This document shows positions 12,601 to 22,287 of a stretch of 64,000 nucleotides of DNA, piece after piece. The stretch's first letter is position 1. Each line of letters opens with the position of its first letter. The translations under genes were made by a program, and so were the position numbers. The notes beneath the pieces are model-generated. The model was not told where the DNA came from and did not search any database. It saw nothing but the letters and a program-made list of their open reading frames with translations. Source of the DNA: Phragmites australis (Eukaryota; Streptophyta; Magnoliopsida; Poales; Poaceae); assembly GCF_958298935.1 (NCBI RefSeq), contig NC_084932.1, forward strand, positions 14,301,501-14,365,500. The letters are read 5' to 3'.

Positions 12601-15600
12601 CTGCGCCAGGCAGGAGGCTAGGGCAATCGGACGGAGACGTTGTCTTGCAGTGTCTATCATGGTATCATCACTAAGACCCTTTGCTTGACATTTTACCCGC
12701 ACAAAGCGTCGAGTGAACTCCTTTAGGCTTTCACATTTCTTCTACTTAACTGCGAACAGATCTCCCACAATAAACGGAGCCACATAGATGCCCTGGAAAT
12801 TTGAGAAAAGCGCCTCCCGAAGTTGCTCCTAGGAGAATATCATTCTCGCTAGGAGGGATGTGTACCATGAGAGCCCCTGATGGTAATGACAAAAGCCTTG
12901 ACCATGGTAGCTTCGTCTCCCCCCTCGAACTCTATTCCGGTCTCGAAGCTCATCACAAACTCCTTCGGTTCAGTTTCACCATTGTAGAAGTGCAGTCAAG
13001 GCATCTTGAATCCCGGAGGCCACGATCGCATTTGTAGACTTGTGGCTAACAGGGAGGCTTGATCTACCACCCACAGTCAATGGGCTTCTTCAGACACTCG
13101 ATGATGAAGTAGCTCCGGGTCCCCACTCCTCGAGGTCCTTGCTGAGATGAGAGAGATTGACGGAAGGACCGGAGTTCCTCACGCAGCTCTTGGATTTGCA
13201 TATTGGCTTCCTCCACTTGATTTCTGTACCGCGCATCATTGCCATCATGAACTACTCCATGGTCTGCTAGGGTGTGTGAGGGAGCTTAATGAGGCTCCAG
13301 AGTCTCAGGTGCATCCATCTAACGTCTGTGGTCATTTGGCTTGACCACTCTAGACCCCCCTTGCTTCACCCGGAGCATCGATACTAGTTCAGGGTATTTT
13401 GACCCTGGGGGACTCGGCCGAAGCCCCGGTCCCCTCAGTCTCTGCCGCTCCTTCTTGTTACGAAGGGACCTGTGAGCCCCCCTTGTTATCCACAAACATT
13501 TGTGCCTTTTCTTTCCTGGTCTTTAGTGGCATGGGACCACCACATAGTCATGGGTTCGATCCACACGAACGGTGCCAAATGTTATTATCGTGACCGCAAC
13601 ACAGTGAACAATGCAATAACTGTTGATGTAATAATTGTTCATCTCTCTTTTACATTAGGTGATTAGGGGTATTTATAGGTATACCTCAACCACTCTCGTT
13701 GTCATTACATGTTTGCCCGTTATCCACAAGAATATTCCTACTAACACTAGGGAATATTTTAGGATACCTTAGAGTCATTATGGTCATTGTCTACCTACAT
13801 TGCCCTAAGCAACCAAATCTTGACACGTATCTTGGGGGTCGCGCACTGGACCCTTCTTCAGGACTACTAGCAATCTTCCTTGAGGCACTCCATCGTCGGG
13901 TTCCAGCTAACTTGTGGGTCCCTCTCCAAGCTAGCCTTCACTCTGATACTAAAGGTCCTCGCGCCGCCTTCCTTCGACTTCAGGGCTTTTGCTAGATCCT
14001 TCGTCCTTCGAGCCTTGTCGCACCCCTTCGGCCTTAGGGCTTCGCTACATTCTTCGTCTTCAGGCTTCGTCGCAACCTTTCGGCCTTAGGGCTTCCCTAC
14101 ACTCTTCGTCCTACGGGCTTCGTCGCACCCCCTTCCTCCTTAGGGCTTCGCTACATTCTTCATCCTTCGAGCTTCATTGCACCCCTTTGGACTTTGCCTC
14201 CGAGCTTCATTCCTTGGATCGCTACCCTTATCGAGCCTAACTTATGCAGAACATGAAGTGAACTGTCCCTACCTTGACGTTAGTATCTCTATTTTTGGTT
14301 TTTGGGATTTTATCATTGTGACTGAAGTCAACGAGTGTGGGCCCACGTGGTCCTATTCCCCCAACATGAACAGTCACAGTGTTTTCTTTTTTTAGTTGAA
14401 CAATTATAGTGTTTAAATGCTGAAATGCTTGCCTACTTATGCAAACTCTGTAGCAATTGTATAAGACATTAACTAGTCTACACATATGAAACTTCCACAA
14501 GTGACGAATAGACCACATAGAGTATTTTTTACTTATCTTCAAATCAACACATTCGATGTCACATGGACATACATATCTAAATACATTTCCAATTCACTCA
14601 AAAAAAATCAAGGAGATATCATAGCTAAGTAGCCCTATTGTTGATATGAGCAAAATGGATTGTTCCATACTGTTTTCACTAAATTTACGGCGACTGTCAT
14701 ACCTTTCATTACAAAAGGTCCTCGGACCCAAATCTCGCCTGGCATACCCGGAGGCAGAGCAACCCCTGTTTCAGGATGAACAATTTTTGCTTCAGCGCCA
14801 TATGAAAGACGACCCACGGACCCAATTCTTGCACTTTCTTCTCCAAAAGCACGGCAGAAACCGGCCGTAGTCTCTGTAAGACCATACCCCTTTTGCAATT
14901 GGAAAAAACCGATTAGTAACCAGAACCTAAAAATCTAATCAAGACACATTGAGGAACATAATTGTTGAGGTCGATGAGTAACACTGATTGTTCCTAGAAA
15001 TTCTACCTAATGATCTAGACAGCTGTAAGGCGCCCATGAATGATTGTATCAGCAAGTATGAATAATTTCTGAAGTAAAAGTTAAAACCACATAGGAGTAG
15101 CAGCAGCAAAGCCAACCTGCAAAAGGCAGACGTGAGAAAATTTGTGAGAGAATCGCCGTATGAACTCCGGCGCGATGGACGAGCCACCGCAGTTCACCGC
15201 CTGTAGTGTAGCCGTCTGCGCAATCACGGAGTTGTCCTCCTCAGCCGCCTGTACAATCGCTAGCAGAGACGGGGGTGCCAGCGCCAGCCGCGTCACCCGG
15301 AACCTCCCGACCGCGGCGACCACAGCCCTGGCGTTGAACTTCCTCGCCGTGTGCAACACCAGTGTCTGCGCTGCAAGCACCGCTCTGAGACAGAACACGA
15401 AACCGTATACGTGGAAGATGGGCACGGTCAGCATCACCACCTCGGCCGCAACGAACCCCAGAGGGGCGGCCGAGGCGATGAGGTTGCGGTGCGTCAACAC
15501 GACCGCCTTGGCGCGCCCGGTGGTGCCGGAGGAGTACAGTATCACCGCCGGGTCCGACTGCTGGATCACCAGATCCGTCCAGGGGACCATGCCGCCGTCG

Positions 15601-16163
15601 TCGTTGGGTTCTTGCAAGAACGAGAGGAATCCTGGGGAGTCGAGGAGCACGGTGTCGAGGCCGGGAGGAAGGTTGGCGGCGGTGGACCGGACGGCGAACA
15701 CGACGGAGGGATTGGAGAGCGCGACGAGGCTGGAGATCTCTCCGGCGCTGAGGGCCGGGTTGACAGGGGACACGACGGCGCCGACGGCCATGAGCGCATA
15801 GTAGAGCACGGGTATGTGGACGCCGGGGGGCGCGAGGACGAAGGCAACGTCGCCGGCGGAGACGTGGAGGCGGGCGCGGAGCGCGGCAGCGAGCGCGCGG
15901 AACTGGGAGACGAAGGCAGGGAATGGGACGGTCTTGCCAGTACCGGCGTCGATGAGGGCCGGGCGGGAGGGTAGCGGGGAAGGGAGGTAGCAGAAGGCGA
16001 AGGCCGGGAAGGAGAGCGGGCGGTCTGGCGGCGGCAGTGGCAGAGTGAGCGGCGCGCGGAGGCTGTGGAAGGTCCTGGTGGCAGCGCAGTAGCCGCTGCG
16101 GGGGTCGACGGCAGCCGGAGGCGGCGGCATGGCTGATTCGCCGATTGATGCGACGGCGGGCAA
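6606..16163 (-). CDS. 4-coumarate–CoA ligase-like acyl-CoA synthetase, peroxisomal type (copy A, six exons)
   Basis: Predicted exons are 16163–15117, 14889–14703, 7322–7177, 7069–7002, 6909–6807 and 6731–6606, all with GT–AG introns and a continuous frame giving 558 residues, the usual 4CL-like length. A second Met at 16,130 gives 547 residues and matches the only start in copy B. AMP-forming acyl-CoA synthetases activate a carboxylic acid as an adenylate and transfer it to CoA. Visible motifs are [17 protein letters not shown] (ATP loop), [34 protein letters not shown] and [13 protein letters not shown] with the catalytic lysine. The C-terminus is SSKL, a type 1 peroxisomal signal, as in OPCL1-like and other peroxisomal 4CL-like enzymes; the substrate (jasmonate precursor, cinnamate-type or fatty acid) cannot be told. 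Intron 2 carries a 6.77-kb retrotransposon. A 12-bp duplication adds FSHK residues near the end of exon 1. Confidence 0.85.
7598..7907 (-). repeat. 3' LTR (truncated) of the intron-2 gypsy element
   Basis: About 310 bp align with the first part of the 13,580–14,366 LTR (shared landmarks AATAATTGTTCATCTCTC, GTTGTCATTACATGTTTGCC, CTACCTACATTGCCCTAAGC). Similarity stops near 7,907, so about 480 bp of the inner LTR and the polypurine tract are gone. Confidence 0.8.
7920..9050 (+). pseudogene. Antisense extra ORF remnant of the intron-2 gypsy element
   Basis: Plus-strand frames at 7,950–8,318 and 8,478–8,783, continuing after a stop to about 9,040, look coding: [24 protein letters not shown], then an aromatic- and acid-rich stretch with EEEEV and [10 protein letters not shown]. 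They lie between RNase H and the 3' LTR and run opposite to gag-pol, the place where Tat-lineage elements carry additional ORFs. I do not recognise a domain here. The link to the Transposase_28-like ORFs elsewhere in the window rests on position only. Confidence 0.4.
9100..11130 (-). pseudogene. Ty3/gypsy reverse transcriptase and RNase H
   Basis: Reading leftwards from 11,130: [41 protein letters not shown], then after a frameshift near 10,750 [20 protein letters not shown], and the catalytic [13 protein letters not shown] second frameshift near 10,450 leads to the connection domain ([25 protein letters not shown]). RNase H follows at 9,750–9,559 ([28 protein letters not shown]) and continues toward 9,370 ([10 protein letters not shown]). 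The catalytic YVDD is intact but the frames are broken. Integrase does not follow. Confidence 0.9.
11190..11960 (-). pseudogene. Ty3/gypsy protease region
   Basis: The minus strand encodes [20 protein letters not shown] followed by SSDL, matching the retroviral-type aspartic protease active site of gypsy elements (normally LID-G-S-S). The aspartate is replaced by asparagine. Downstream, in other frames, come [20 protein letters not shown] and MKMPGPEGV, the conserved segment after the protease core. The lost catalytic residue and the frameshifts indicate an inactive relic. Confidence 0.75.
12000..13060 (-). pseudogene. Ty3/gypsy gag
   Basis: Frames at 12,702–12,328 and 12,398–12,021 carry plant gypsy gag features: [40 protein letters not shown], a basic linker, and the knuckle-like [18 protein letters not shown]. 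The segment lies directly downstream of the 5' LTR and primer-binding site on the minus strand, as expected for gag. Several stops interrupt it. Confidence 0.75.
13560..13577 (-). other. Primer-binding site of the intron-2 gypsy element
   Basis: Two bases inside the 5' LTR, the minus strand reads TGGCACCGTTCGTGTGG. The plus strand contains GGTTCGATCC then GGTGCCA, like the 3' end of a tRNA (T-loop, acceptor, CCA), which is the expected complement. The tRNA species was not assigned. Confidence 0.6.
13580..14366 (-). repeat. 5' LTR of the intron-2 gypsy element (787 bp)
   Basis: Bounded by TG…CA ends (TGTTATTATCG at 13,580, CCCCCAACA at 14,366). It contains imperfect repeats of a TTCGGCCTTAGGGCTTCGCT type between about 13,990 and 14,200. 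Its outer end abuts the target duplication. Confidence 0.9.
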
Positions 16164-16167
16164 GCGC

Positions 16168-16330
16168 CCGCCAGCTATGGAGAATGGGTCAGTGGGGTGG
16201 CGGCGCGGCGGTTGGACTGTTGAGGTTGGTCGCTAGTCGCTAGCTTGACTGGACAGGATTGCACGTGGTACCAAAAAATGTCTCTCTTCAGTAGTCGCAA
16301 ATTACTTTATTTGCTATCCAGAAATTGACC
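16168..16330 (-). promoter_or_regulatory. Probable promoter of the 4CL-like gene
   Basis: Upstream of the start codon the minus strand has an AGCAAATAAAGTAATT block near 16,300, also present at 38,420 upstream of copy B, which may serve as a weak TATA element. A palindromic CACGTG (G-box) lies at 16,262–16,267 and is changed to CACGTA in copy B. Function is inferred from position and conservation between the copies. Confidence 0.4.
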
Positions 16331-16619
16331 TTTCTCTTTGCGCCGTCGATCCCATATCATATTTGGCGTGGTTCCATGCTACGTCGGATATACGTTCGAA
16401 GGACTAGCCCACCACGCCAAAGGACATGAAGCCATAAGTTAATGGCATGGCACCACGATCTTTGATGCTGTGCAATGGGATCTAAAAGTGGATCAGCTAT
16501 TTTTCTGCCTTCTCTCCCTCACTTTACCACTAACTTATGAAAAGACGCATGCTCGACGTCTCTCATCTCTCCTTCATCTCCTTACCTTTTTAATTCCATC
16601 AGATCTGTAGGGATTGAAG

Positions 16620-18420
16620 CCTTTTTCGTGGAAGATGACTAACAAGGTAATCTTCCTTTCTTCCCTTGATTTTGTCCAATAGAAACTCTTTTTACGGTGA
16701 AATTGGGAGAAACCTAGAATATAAGGTTTGTTGCAAAGTTAAATTGGTAGCTTATTTTTTTGAATTAGCTATTTGAATTGGATGACCTAGAATCAGGGTA
16801 GTGCTTTGATGTATGCAAAGTATGTAGTAGACTCCATGTGTGGCATGTTTGAAGTGATATATAGCATGTTGAAGTAATATATGTAGTTTTTCATTTAGTT
16901 TGATATATGCATATCAACTATTCACTCAATGCACTTTGAAGTAATATTTATAGTTTTTCATTTAGTTTGATGTATGCCTATCAATTATATTTTAAAATAT
17001 TTTGGTTCAATTTTGCAGTGTTGAGATGTCATTGAACTCAAAAGTCCCTCAGAAGAAGGGCGACAAAAACTATCCCACCGTAAAAGAGTGTGATGCCCCA
17101 GTGTCTCCCACTCTTCCTATTCCTAAGTTCAAATGTTGAGTGCCTGCTGAGATCAAACACTCAAGGCTCCTTTCACACCTGCCCCAGCTTATTACACTTG
17201 TGTGGAATTCTTGTGTAAGTGCATACTAGCCGTTTGATAATAATTATGGTACTATATGGTTGTTGATTTGTTTTTCACAATTTGACACGAGGATATGAGA
17301 TGCTTCTTCTTTCAGCGGATTGATGGCTTGGAGAAGGATGACTCGAGGATCTATCTATTCATGTATTGGGATCATCACACTAGTCCGTACTACCAGTTCA
17401 AGTGTTGGGTTTCTCCTCCATCGGACCCACCAAAAATGACAAATAAGGAGAAAGAGAAAGCTAGTGCTAGGTGTGTAACTAACCCCCTTGTGCTATTGTG
17501 ATGTCTGTGGTGAGCTCCAGCGTCCACAAGAGGGGTTGATCTATACTCTTTTCTTCCATTGCTCAAGATGGGATCATGTAAGTGGTGAACCATGTCACTT
17601 TTGCAATGACAATATTATGATCTTTTTATGCTAATTTCAACATTGATGTATGATGGATTAGTTGTGTGTAACTTTGAAGAGTTCGTGTATGGTTCGAAAC
17701 CGTATAGGCCAGTGGAGGAGGAACATGCATAATATAAGGCATATGACAAGAAGATGCCATGTGACATGAACCCACTGATAACTTGTCAGTGTGAGATCCT
17801 AGCTCATGAGGGTGTAGTGTCATCTGAGCTCGGACATAGATGTTTTTGTGGTAACATGGTCGATGATGACTAAGTGAGTGTGCAAATTGTGGTAGCATTG
17901 GTATTAGATTTTTAAAATTTTCACTTTTAGATAGCAGGAGACACAGAGGTGCAATTGAGAGAGTTTCATTGGTTGGAGTTAACTGTTGGAACATATACGT
18001 AGGCTCACATCCTCAGACTAGAAGAGAAGAATTCAAAGATTAATATTGAGATGAGGAGTATGTATGGTGTACCATCTCCATAGTGGGATGTTCTGAGCCA
18101 AATTATTAGGGTGAAAAAAATAGGTATGGAGGAGGTGTTGCTGTGGTGGAGGAAGAATCATGACAAGTACCCGCTGGCGTCAAAAGAGTATGAAGATCAG
18201 AGGACGGAGAGAAGAAAATAATATGAAGTTCAAGTCACACAAGAAGGTTATGTATTGGTATGATAGGAGGCCCAAGGCTCAAGAGGAGGCGGCTAAAAGA
18301 GGTGCAAATGGAGACGATAAATGAACTTGTGGCTAATTTGCTTGTAGTTGTACCCAAAGATGATGATGAGTTGGTAATTGATGGTAATGAGGATTAGCAT
18401 GTGGCTTGTTTAGCGATGAT
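16620..18420 (+). pseudogene. GRF-type zinc-finger gene remnant (arm A copy), divergent from the 4CL-like gene
   Basis: Exon-like blocks separated by AT-rich intron-like sequence match the arm B copy: NYPTVKECDAPV with LPIPKFKC, then AYYTCVEFLC; IDGLEKDDSRI with FKCWVSPPSDPPK; a second CxxC block (CGELQRPQEGLIYT); FEEFMYG, PITCQCGILAREG-type residues; and a C-terminal basic helix (KNSKINIEMRSMYGVP). GRF fingers bind nucleic acid in other proteins. Arm A has a stop in the first finger (about 17,137) and further stops, so it is inactive. I do not know a function for this grass family; a link to transposons is possible. Confidence 0.55.
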
Positions 18421-18935
18421 GATTATGAGCAGGAGACTTGTGGTCAATGATGAAGTGTTATGTCTTATAAGAAGCTTGATGTGTTATTTCAATTCGTGTA
18501 ACTTGATGTGAAACATGTGTTTAATATCCTCGGACCTTTTATTACAGTTGTTGAAGTATGTCAATTATGAAGTTTGATGTGTTTTAGCTCTCTATGTGAG
18601 ATATTTATGTGGTGCTTCTCTAATACGATCAATTTTGTTTTCACTGATTTTGTAAAATGTTTTATCCATTAACTAAAGCCAAAACCTTCATGTTGAGAGA
18701 GAATTAGAGCTTGTAGCAGCATAGAGAAAATTTGAGGGAAAAAATTGAAGAAGCTTGTAATAACAATAGGAGATAAGAATCTCAAAGACTCTCTTGTAGT
18801 CCCCCCCCCCCCGAGGCAGAAGCTGCATTTCATCTATTAAATACTCAAGCTATATATAAAGTAAATATAGGAAGGGTTGAGATTTCTGATGAAATACGGA
18901 GTTGGTCGAAGGGTAAGATCAAATTACTCACTGTA
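18421..18935. other. Rest of arm A; no gene
   Basis: AT-rich sequence still homologous, inverted, to 35,508–36,050 of arm B. It includes a run of C near 18,800. Homology ends near 18,935 at AAGATCAAATTAC. Confidence 0.6.
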
Positions 18936-18986
18936 TTTGTGTGCAAGAGGTATCAAATACCTCACTGTAATCGTCTAAAAACAAGG

Positions 18987-19300
18987 CACAATGTCATAAC
19001 CTTTCGCATCATACTGTGTAAGTATGGCATCATAGGTTACAACGACGTACCCCTTCAGCATGATGAGACATGTCCCTTCATAGAAGGTTTGGGTACGAGT
19101 CTAGGGCACAATGCACTTACATGTGGAGCTATAGTATGCAAGTATGATGTCATAGGTTATGGCGATGTACCCCTTCTTCATGAAGACATAGGTCCCTTCT
19201 TCCCTAAAGGTTTAGGCATGGGTCCAAGGCTTGGAGCCATTACATGTGGCACCGTACGTATACACTATGGTGCCATAGGTTATGGCGTTGTATCCTGTAA
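18987..19300 (+). repeat. Tandem ~120-bp repeat with open frame
   Basis: Two and a half units start near 18,987, 19,107 and 19,231. They share CACAATG, GTATG-CATCATAGGTTA and GAYGTACCCCTTC blocks. The plus-strand frame is open through all units (18,939–19,337) and gives a repeated ~40-residue peptide with CKYGIIGYNDVPLQHDETC / CKYDVIGYGDVPLLHEDIG. No family recognised. Confidence 0.7.
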
Positions 19301-19639
19301 AATAAGAAACCATCCATACAAACTCCACTCTAAATAGCCATACAACAATATACACTACAAATAGTCGTACACACTGCATACAAACATGTACACTTCTATG
19401 CATACAATACATAAGATGAAATAGTGGAAATATCTTCCAAATATACTTCACACATACAAATGTTTGAAGTCCCACATAATATCCAAATATACTTCACACA
19501 TACAAACGGAAGTCTTACATATTGTTGTCCAAATACAGTTCACACAACCAAATATCTCTTATTACAACAAACTGGTCACTACCTTGACCTCTTCCCCTTT
19601 CCCTTGCCTTGACCTAGAGCACATGTACCCAGGGTGTAT

Positions 19640-22065
19640 CGTTGAACTTGCCGATGAGGACACTAGGATGCCTATGTAAGCAATGGTGCATCTACCAACT
19701 AAGACATACCAAGTTTGTCGCAGTGTCGTGGGTGTCTTCTTGCTTGTCCTTGGCATCAACACCCTCATCATCATCTGAAGCTGAGAAAGTAGGCATGTGC
19801 GAGGAGCCACCTGACGCACATGACCATGTGGAGGCACGTGACCATGCGTCCGAGCCACTTGACACACGTGATTGAAGCTCGGAGGTGGCTGCAGAGTGAG
19901 TACAAGGGACGACATCCGCCAAGACCTATGTGTGACAACCACAATGAGTAGACACTCTCTAAAGGCATCGCTAGATGTGCTGCAGAATGTAACTTCTAAT
20001 GAATAATAACACGAGATGTATTACAACGAAAAGAATATTTCCATAACACAAGTTCTTGTCCACGTCAGTGCTACCTACTGGGATCCTCAAAGCATTGCCA
20101 ATGTTGTTGATATATTGCCTCACATTCGTACCCTACAAGTCAAATAAATCATTATTAAACAATGCGTGATTTTTGAACTGTACATGGCATTTTGAAATCA
20201 CTCATTGCTTAGTCTAGGATGGGGCGATCTTAACATGTGTGCCCTCTCGAGTTTAGTTTCTGTAGAGTGGTTGTCATCGTCCAATGAATCAATGTCAGCA
20301 TAGTCATCATACACTCATCTCTGCCTCAACTTATAGTAGATGGTAGACTGGTACCAAGCGAAGTACTGACAAAATATGGATTCATGATGCATGTTGAAAT
20401 TCTGCTCACAATTAAGCTCAAACATGCACCACTCATCTATGTAGGCACAGTGGTGGTACGCAAAATCTGTCACTGACCTCTTCCTCACACGGTTGAACCT
20501 ACAAATAAAAAGCACGATTGTTAGTGACCGACCATGCAAAAGTTAGAGAGCTACATATGAACATTGTCTTACTTGTGCAATTCAGCAGATGTAGACACCT
20601 CGTAGGGTTAGTAAGATTGTTGCCTACTCAATTGTCTCATGACCCTATGTGGTAGGTGCATGTCAACGGTGTAGAATAAAATCAGTGGGCACATCATAGT
20701 CCAAAGGTCATCATCTCACTGGCACAAAGGGTTCAACCCTAAACTTTCGTCCAAAGCCTCCACCTCCCTCGAAGTGTATGACTGCTACTCAACCTGTAAA
20801 TTAGGGATATGTCGTTAATAACAACAATAATGCATAGAATGAAAGGAAATAATTAAAATATGATACACTTACCAAGCTCGGGTGTAGGGCATGCAACTTG
20901 TTGCTATACTAAAGATAAGCCGTACTGGTAAAGGCGTAGGGGGCTAAAACCTAGTCCCAGATGTAGGCAATAGAGGGGCACAACTCAACATCATCAATGG
21001 GAGGCCAAGTCCATGGATGGAGCAACCTTAGCCTCCCAGCTGACATCATCTCTCTCATACATATCTGAAGCAGGTATGCGCATCCACTAAGTGAGGAGGA
21101 TGGGATTAGCGCTGGCAAGCTTCACAAAGTTGTTGATACAAGAAAGCAAGCATAGCCAACCCCCACTTGTACTGTCAGCATTGCCCGAGTCAAGGAGGCA
21201 GGGGAGTTAGATCCAAGAAGCGCAATCTACAGTGGTGTCAAAAAAAGCACAGCATCGAACATGTGCATCACCCATGCCCATGCATGGAAGGTAATTGTGT
21301 GACTTCTACATTGGGAGGGCATGTCCCAAACCATTCTTGCAACCAGCTAATATGGACCCCTGACTCATGGCCCATCCTCCCCTCTAGCTGAGGAGGAAGC
21401 TCAACACCCAAGAAGTCATGCACATGCCCTCAGCCCCCCGAAACACATCTCCCAGTCATGGGCTACCATCTGATTAGCTATGCTAGGGTCATAGACATCC
21501 TACAGGGTCACCATCATCTCACTGCACAGAAGAGCCTCCATCTGTCCAGAAGTGCAGTGAGGGTTACGGGGTTGAAAGGTGGCATGCCCCACTTCATGAT
21601 GTTGGGGATGGTTGTCAGGTTAGCCTGCTAAAGGAGTGGGACTTAGCAGTGATCGAAACTCATGACAAAAGCCCCATCATGGCCCTAGATGCAGAGCAAG
21701 GGAAGAACCTAAAATTAGAAACACAATCATAATTTATGTACATAACAATATAGATAAAGGTACAAAAGGCAACACCATAATTTGGTATTTAGATACCTCC
21801 CTATCCTCTATTCTCCATGCTTGACACTTCCTATCTTAGAACTCATCCAGGAACCGGTATTGCGCCATCCTATATTCGAAAATGTGGCACATGTTAGAAA
21901 ATGAAGAACAATTTTTTAAATATTACGTAAAGCAAGAATCATACTATTGTTAACACATAATACATGTAACCCCTCCCACCTCAACTGGTGTATGTTCGCA
22001 CTTTTTCCTATTGTGACCTGGCTTGTGGCACTTTGAACAATGGATGGTCATGAGATCCTCTAGGA
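19640..22065 (-). pseudogene. MULE C-terminal CCHC knuckle and plant mobile domain
   Basis: Downstream of the transposase on the same strand, 22,065–21,975 encodes a complete CCHC knuckle (CSKCHKPGHNRKKC). From about 21,650 to 20,200 the minus strand shows pieces of the plant mobile domain: IMKWGMPPFNPVTLTALLDR, HVHDFLGVELPPQLEGRMG and SWLQEWFGTCPP, in several frames. A low-complexity acidic, serine-rich tail ends near 19,640 (SASDDDEGVDAKDKQED). Plant mobile domains are known in MULE-type elements and in host proteins such as MAIN. Frameshifts throughout indicate a dead copy. Confidence 0.65.
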
Positions 22066-22287
22066 AGTGAATCCCTACCGTTCTCCTTTTTGACCGACCA
22101 GGCTGCGCCTGATCCATGTCAATAGTGTACCGGACCCTCTTTTGGCACCTTTCTTATTCCATAATAGGGCCTTACCTCCATGTATCGATGGCCCGAGTAA
22201 TGTTTCCATTGATCTTCATAAATGAAGGGTTCGAACCGTGGCGTCTAGGTCTGCACTAGCAACCATACACTATAAATATTAAGCCAT

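Larger units (their letters stand above)
7598..14366 (-). mobile_element. Ty3/gypsy Tat-like retrotransposon inserted in intron 2 of the 4CL-like gene
   Basis: The element starts TGTTG at 7,598, ends CAACA at 14,366, and is flanked by the 5-bp target duplication TGAAC (7,593–7,597 and 14,367–14,371). Copy B keeps the empty site near 41,716–41,726, proving insertion after the gene duplication. Order on the minus strand is 5' LTR, primer-binding site, gag, protease, RT, RNase H, then antisense coding-like sequence and a truncated 3' LTR. No integrase was found between RNase H (ending near 9,100) and the antisense region, and the inner part of the 3' LTR is missing, so it decayed by deletion after insertion. 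Frameshifts and stops make it non-autonomous. Confidence 0.9.

Noticed and set aside
13560..13577. Possible tRNA gene 3' end (GGTTCGATCC … GGTGCCA)
   Set aside because: Only the 3' portion is present and it borders an LTR, so it is the complement of a primer-binding site, not a tRNA gene.
15160..15974. Long open frames on the plus strand (213 and 207 codons) across the 4CL-like exon 1
   Set aside because: They are antisense shadows of a GC-rich exon. The minus-strand frame has clear acyl-CoA synthetase motifs; the plus-strand frames have none.
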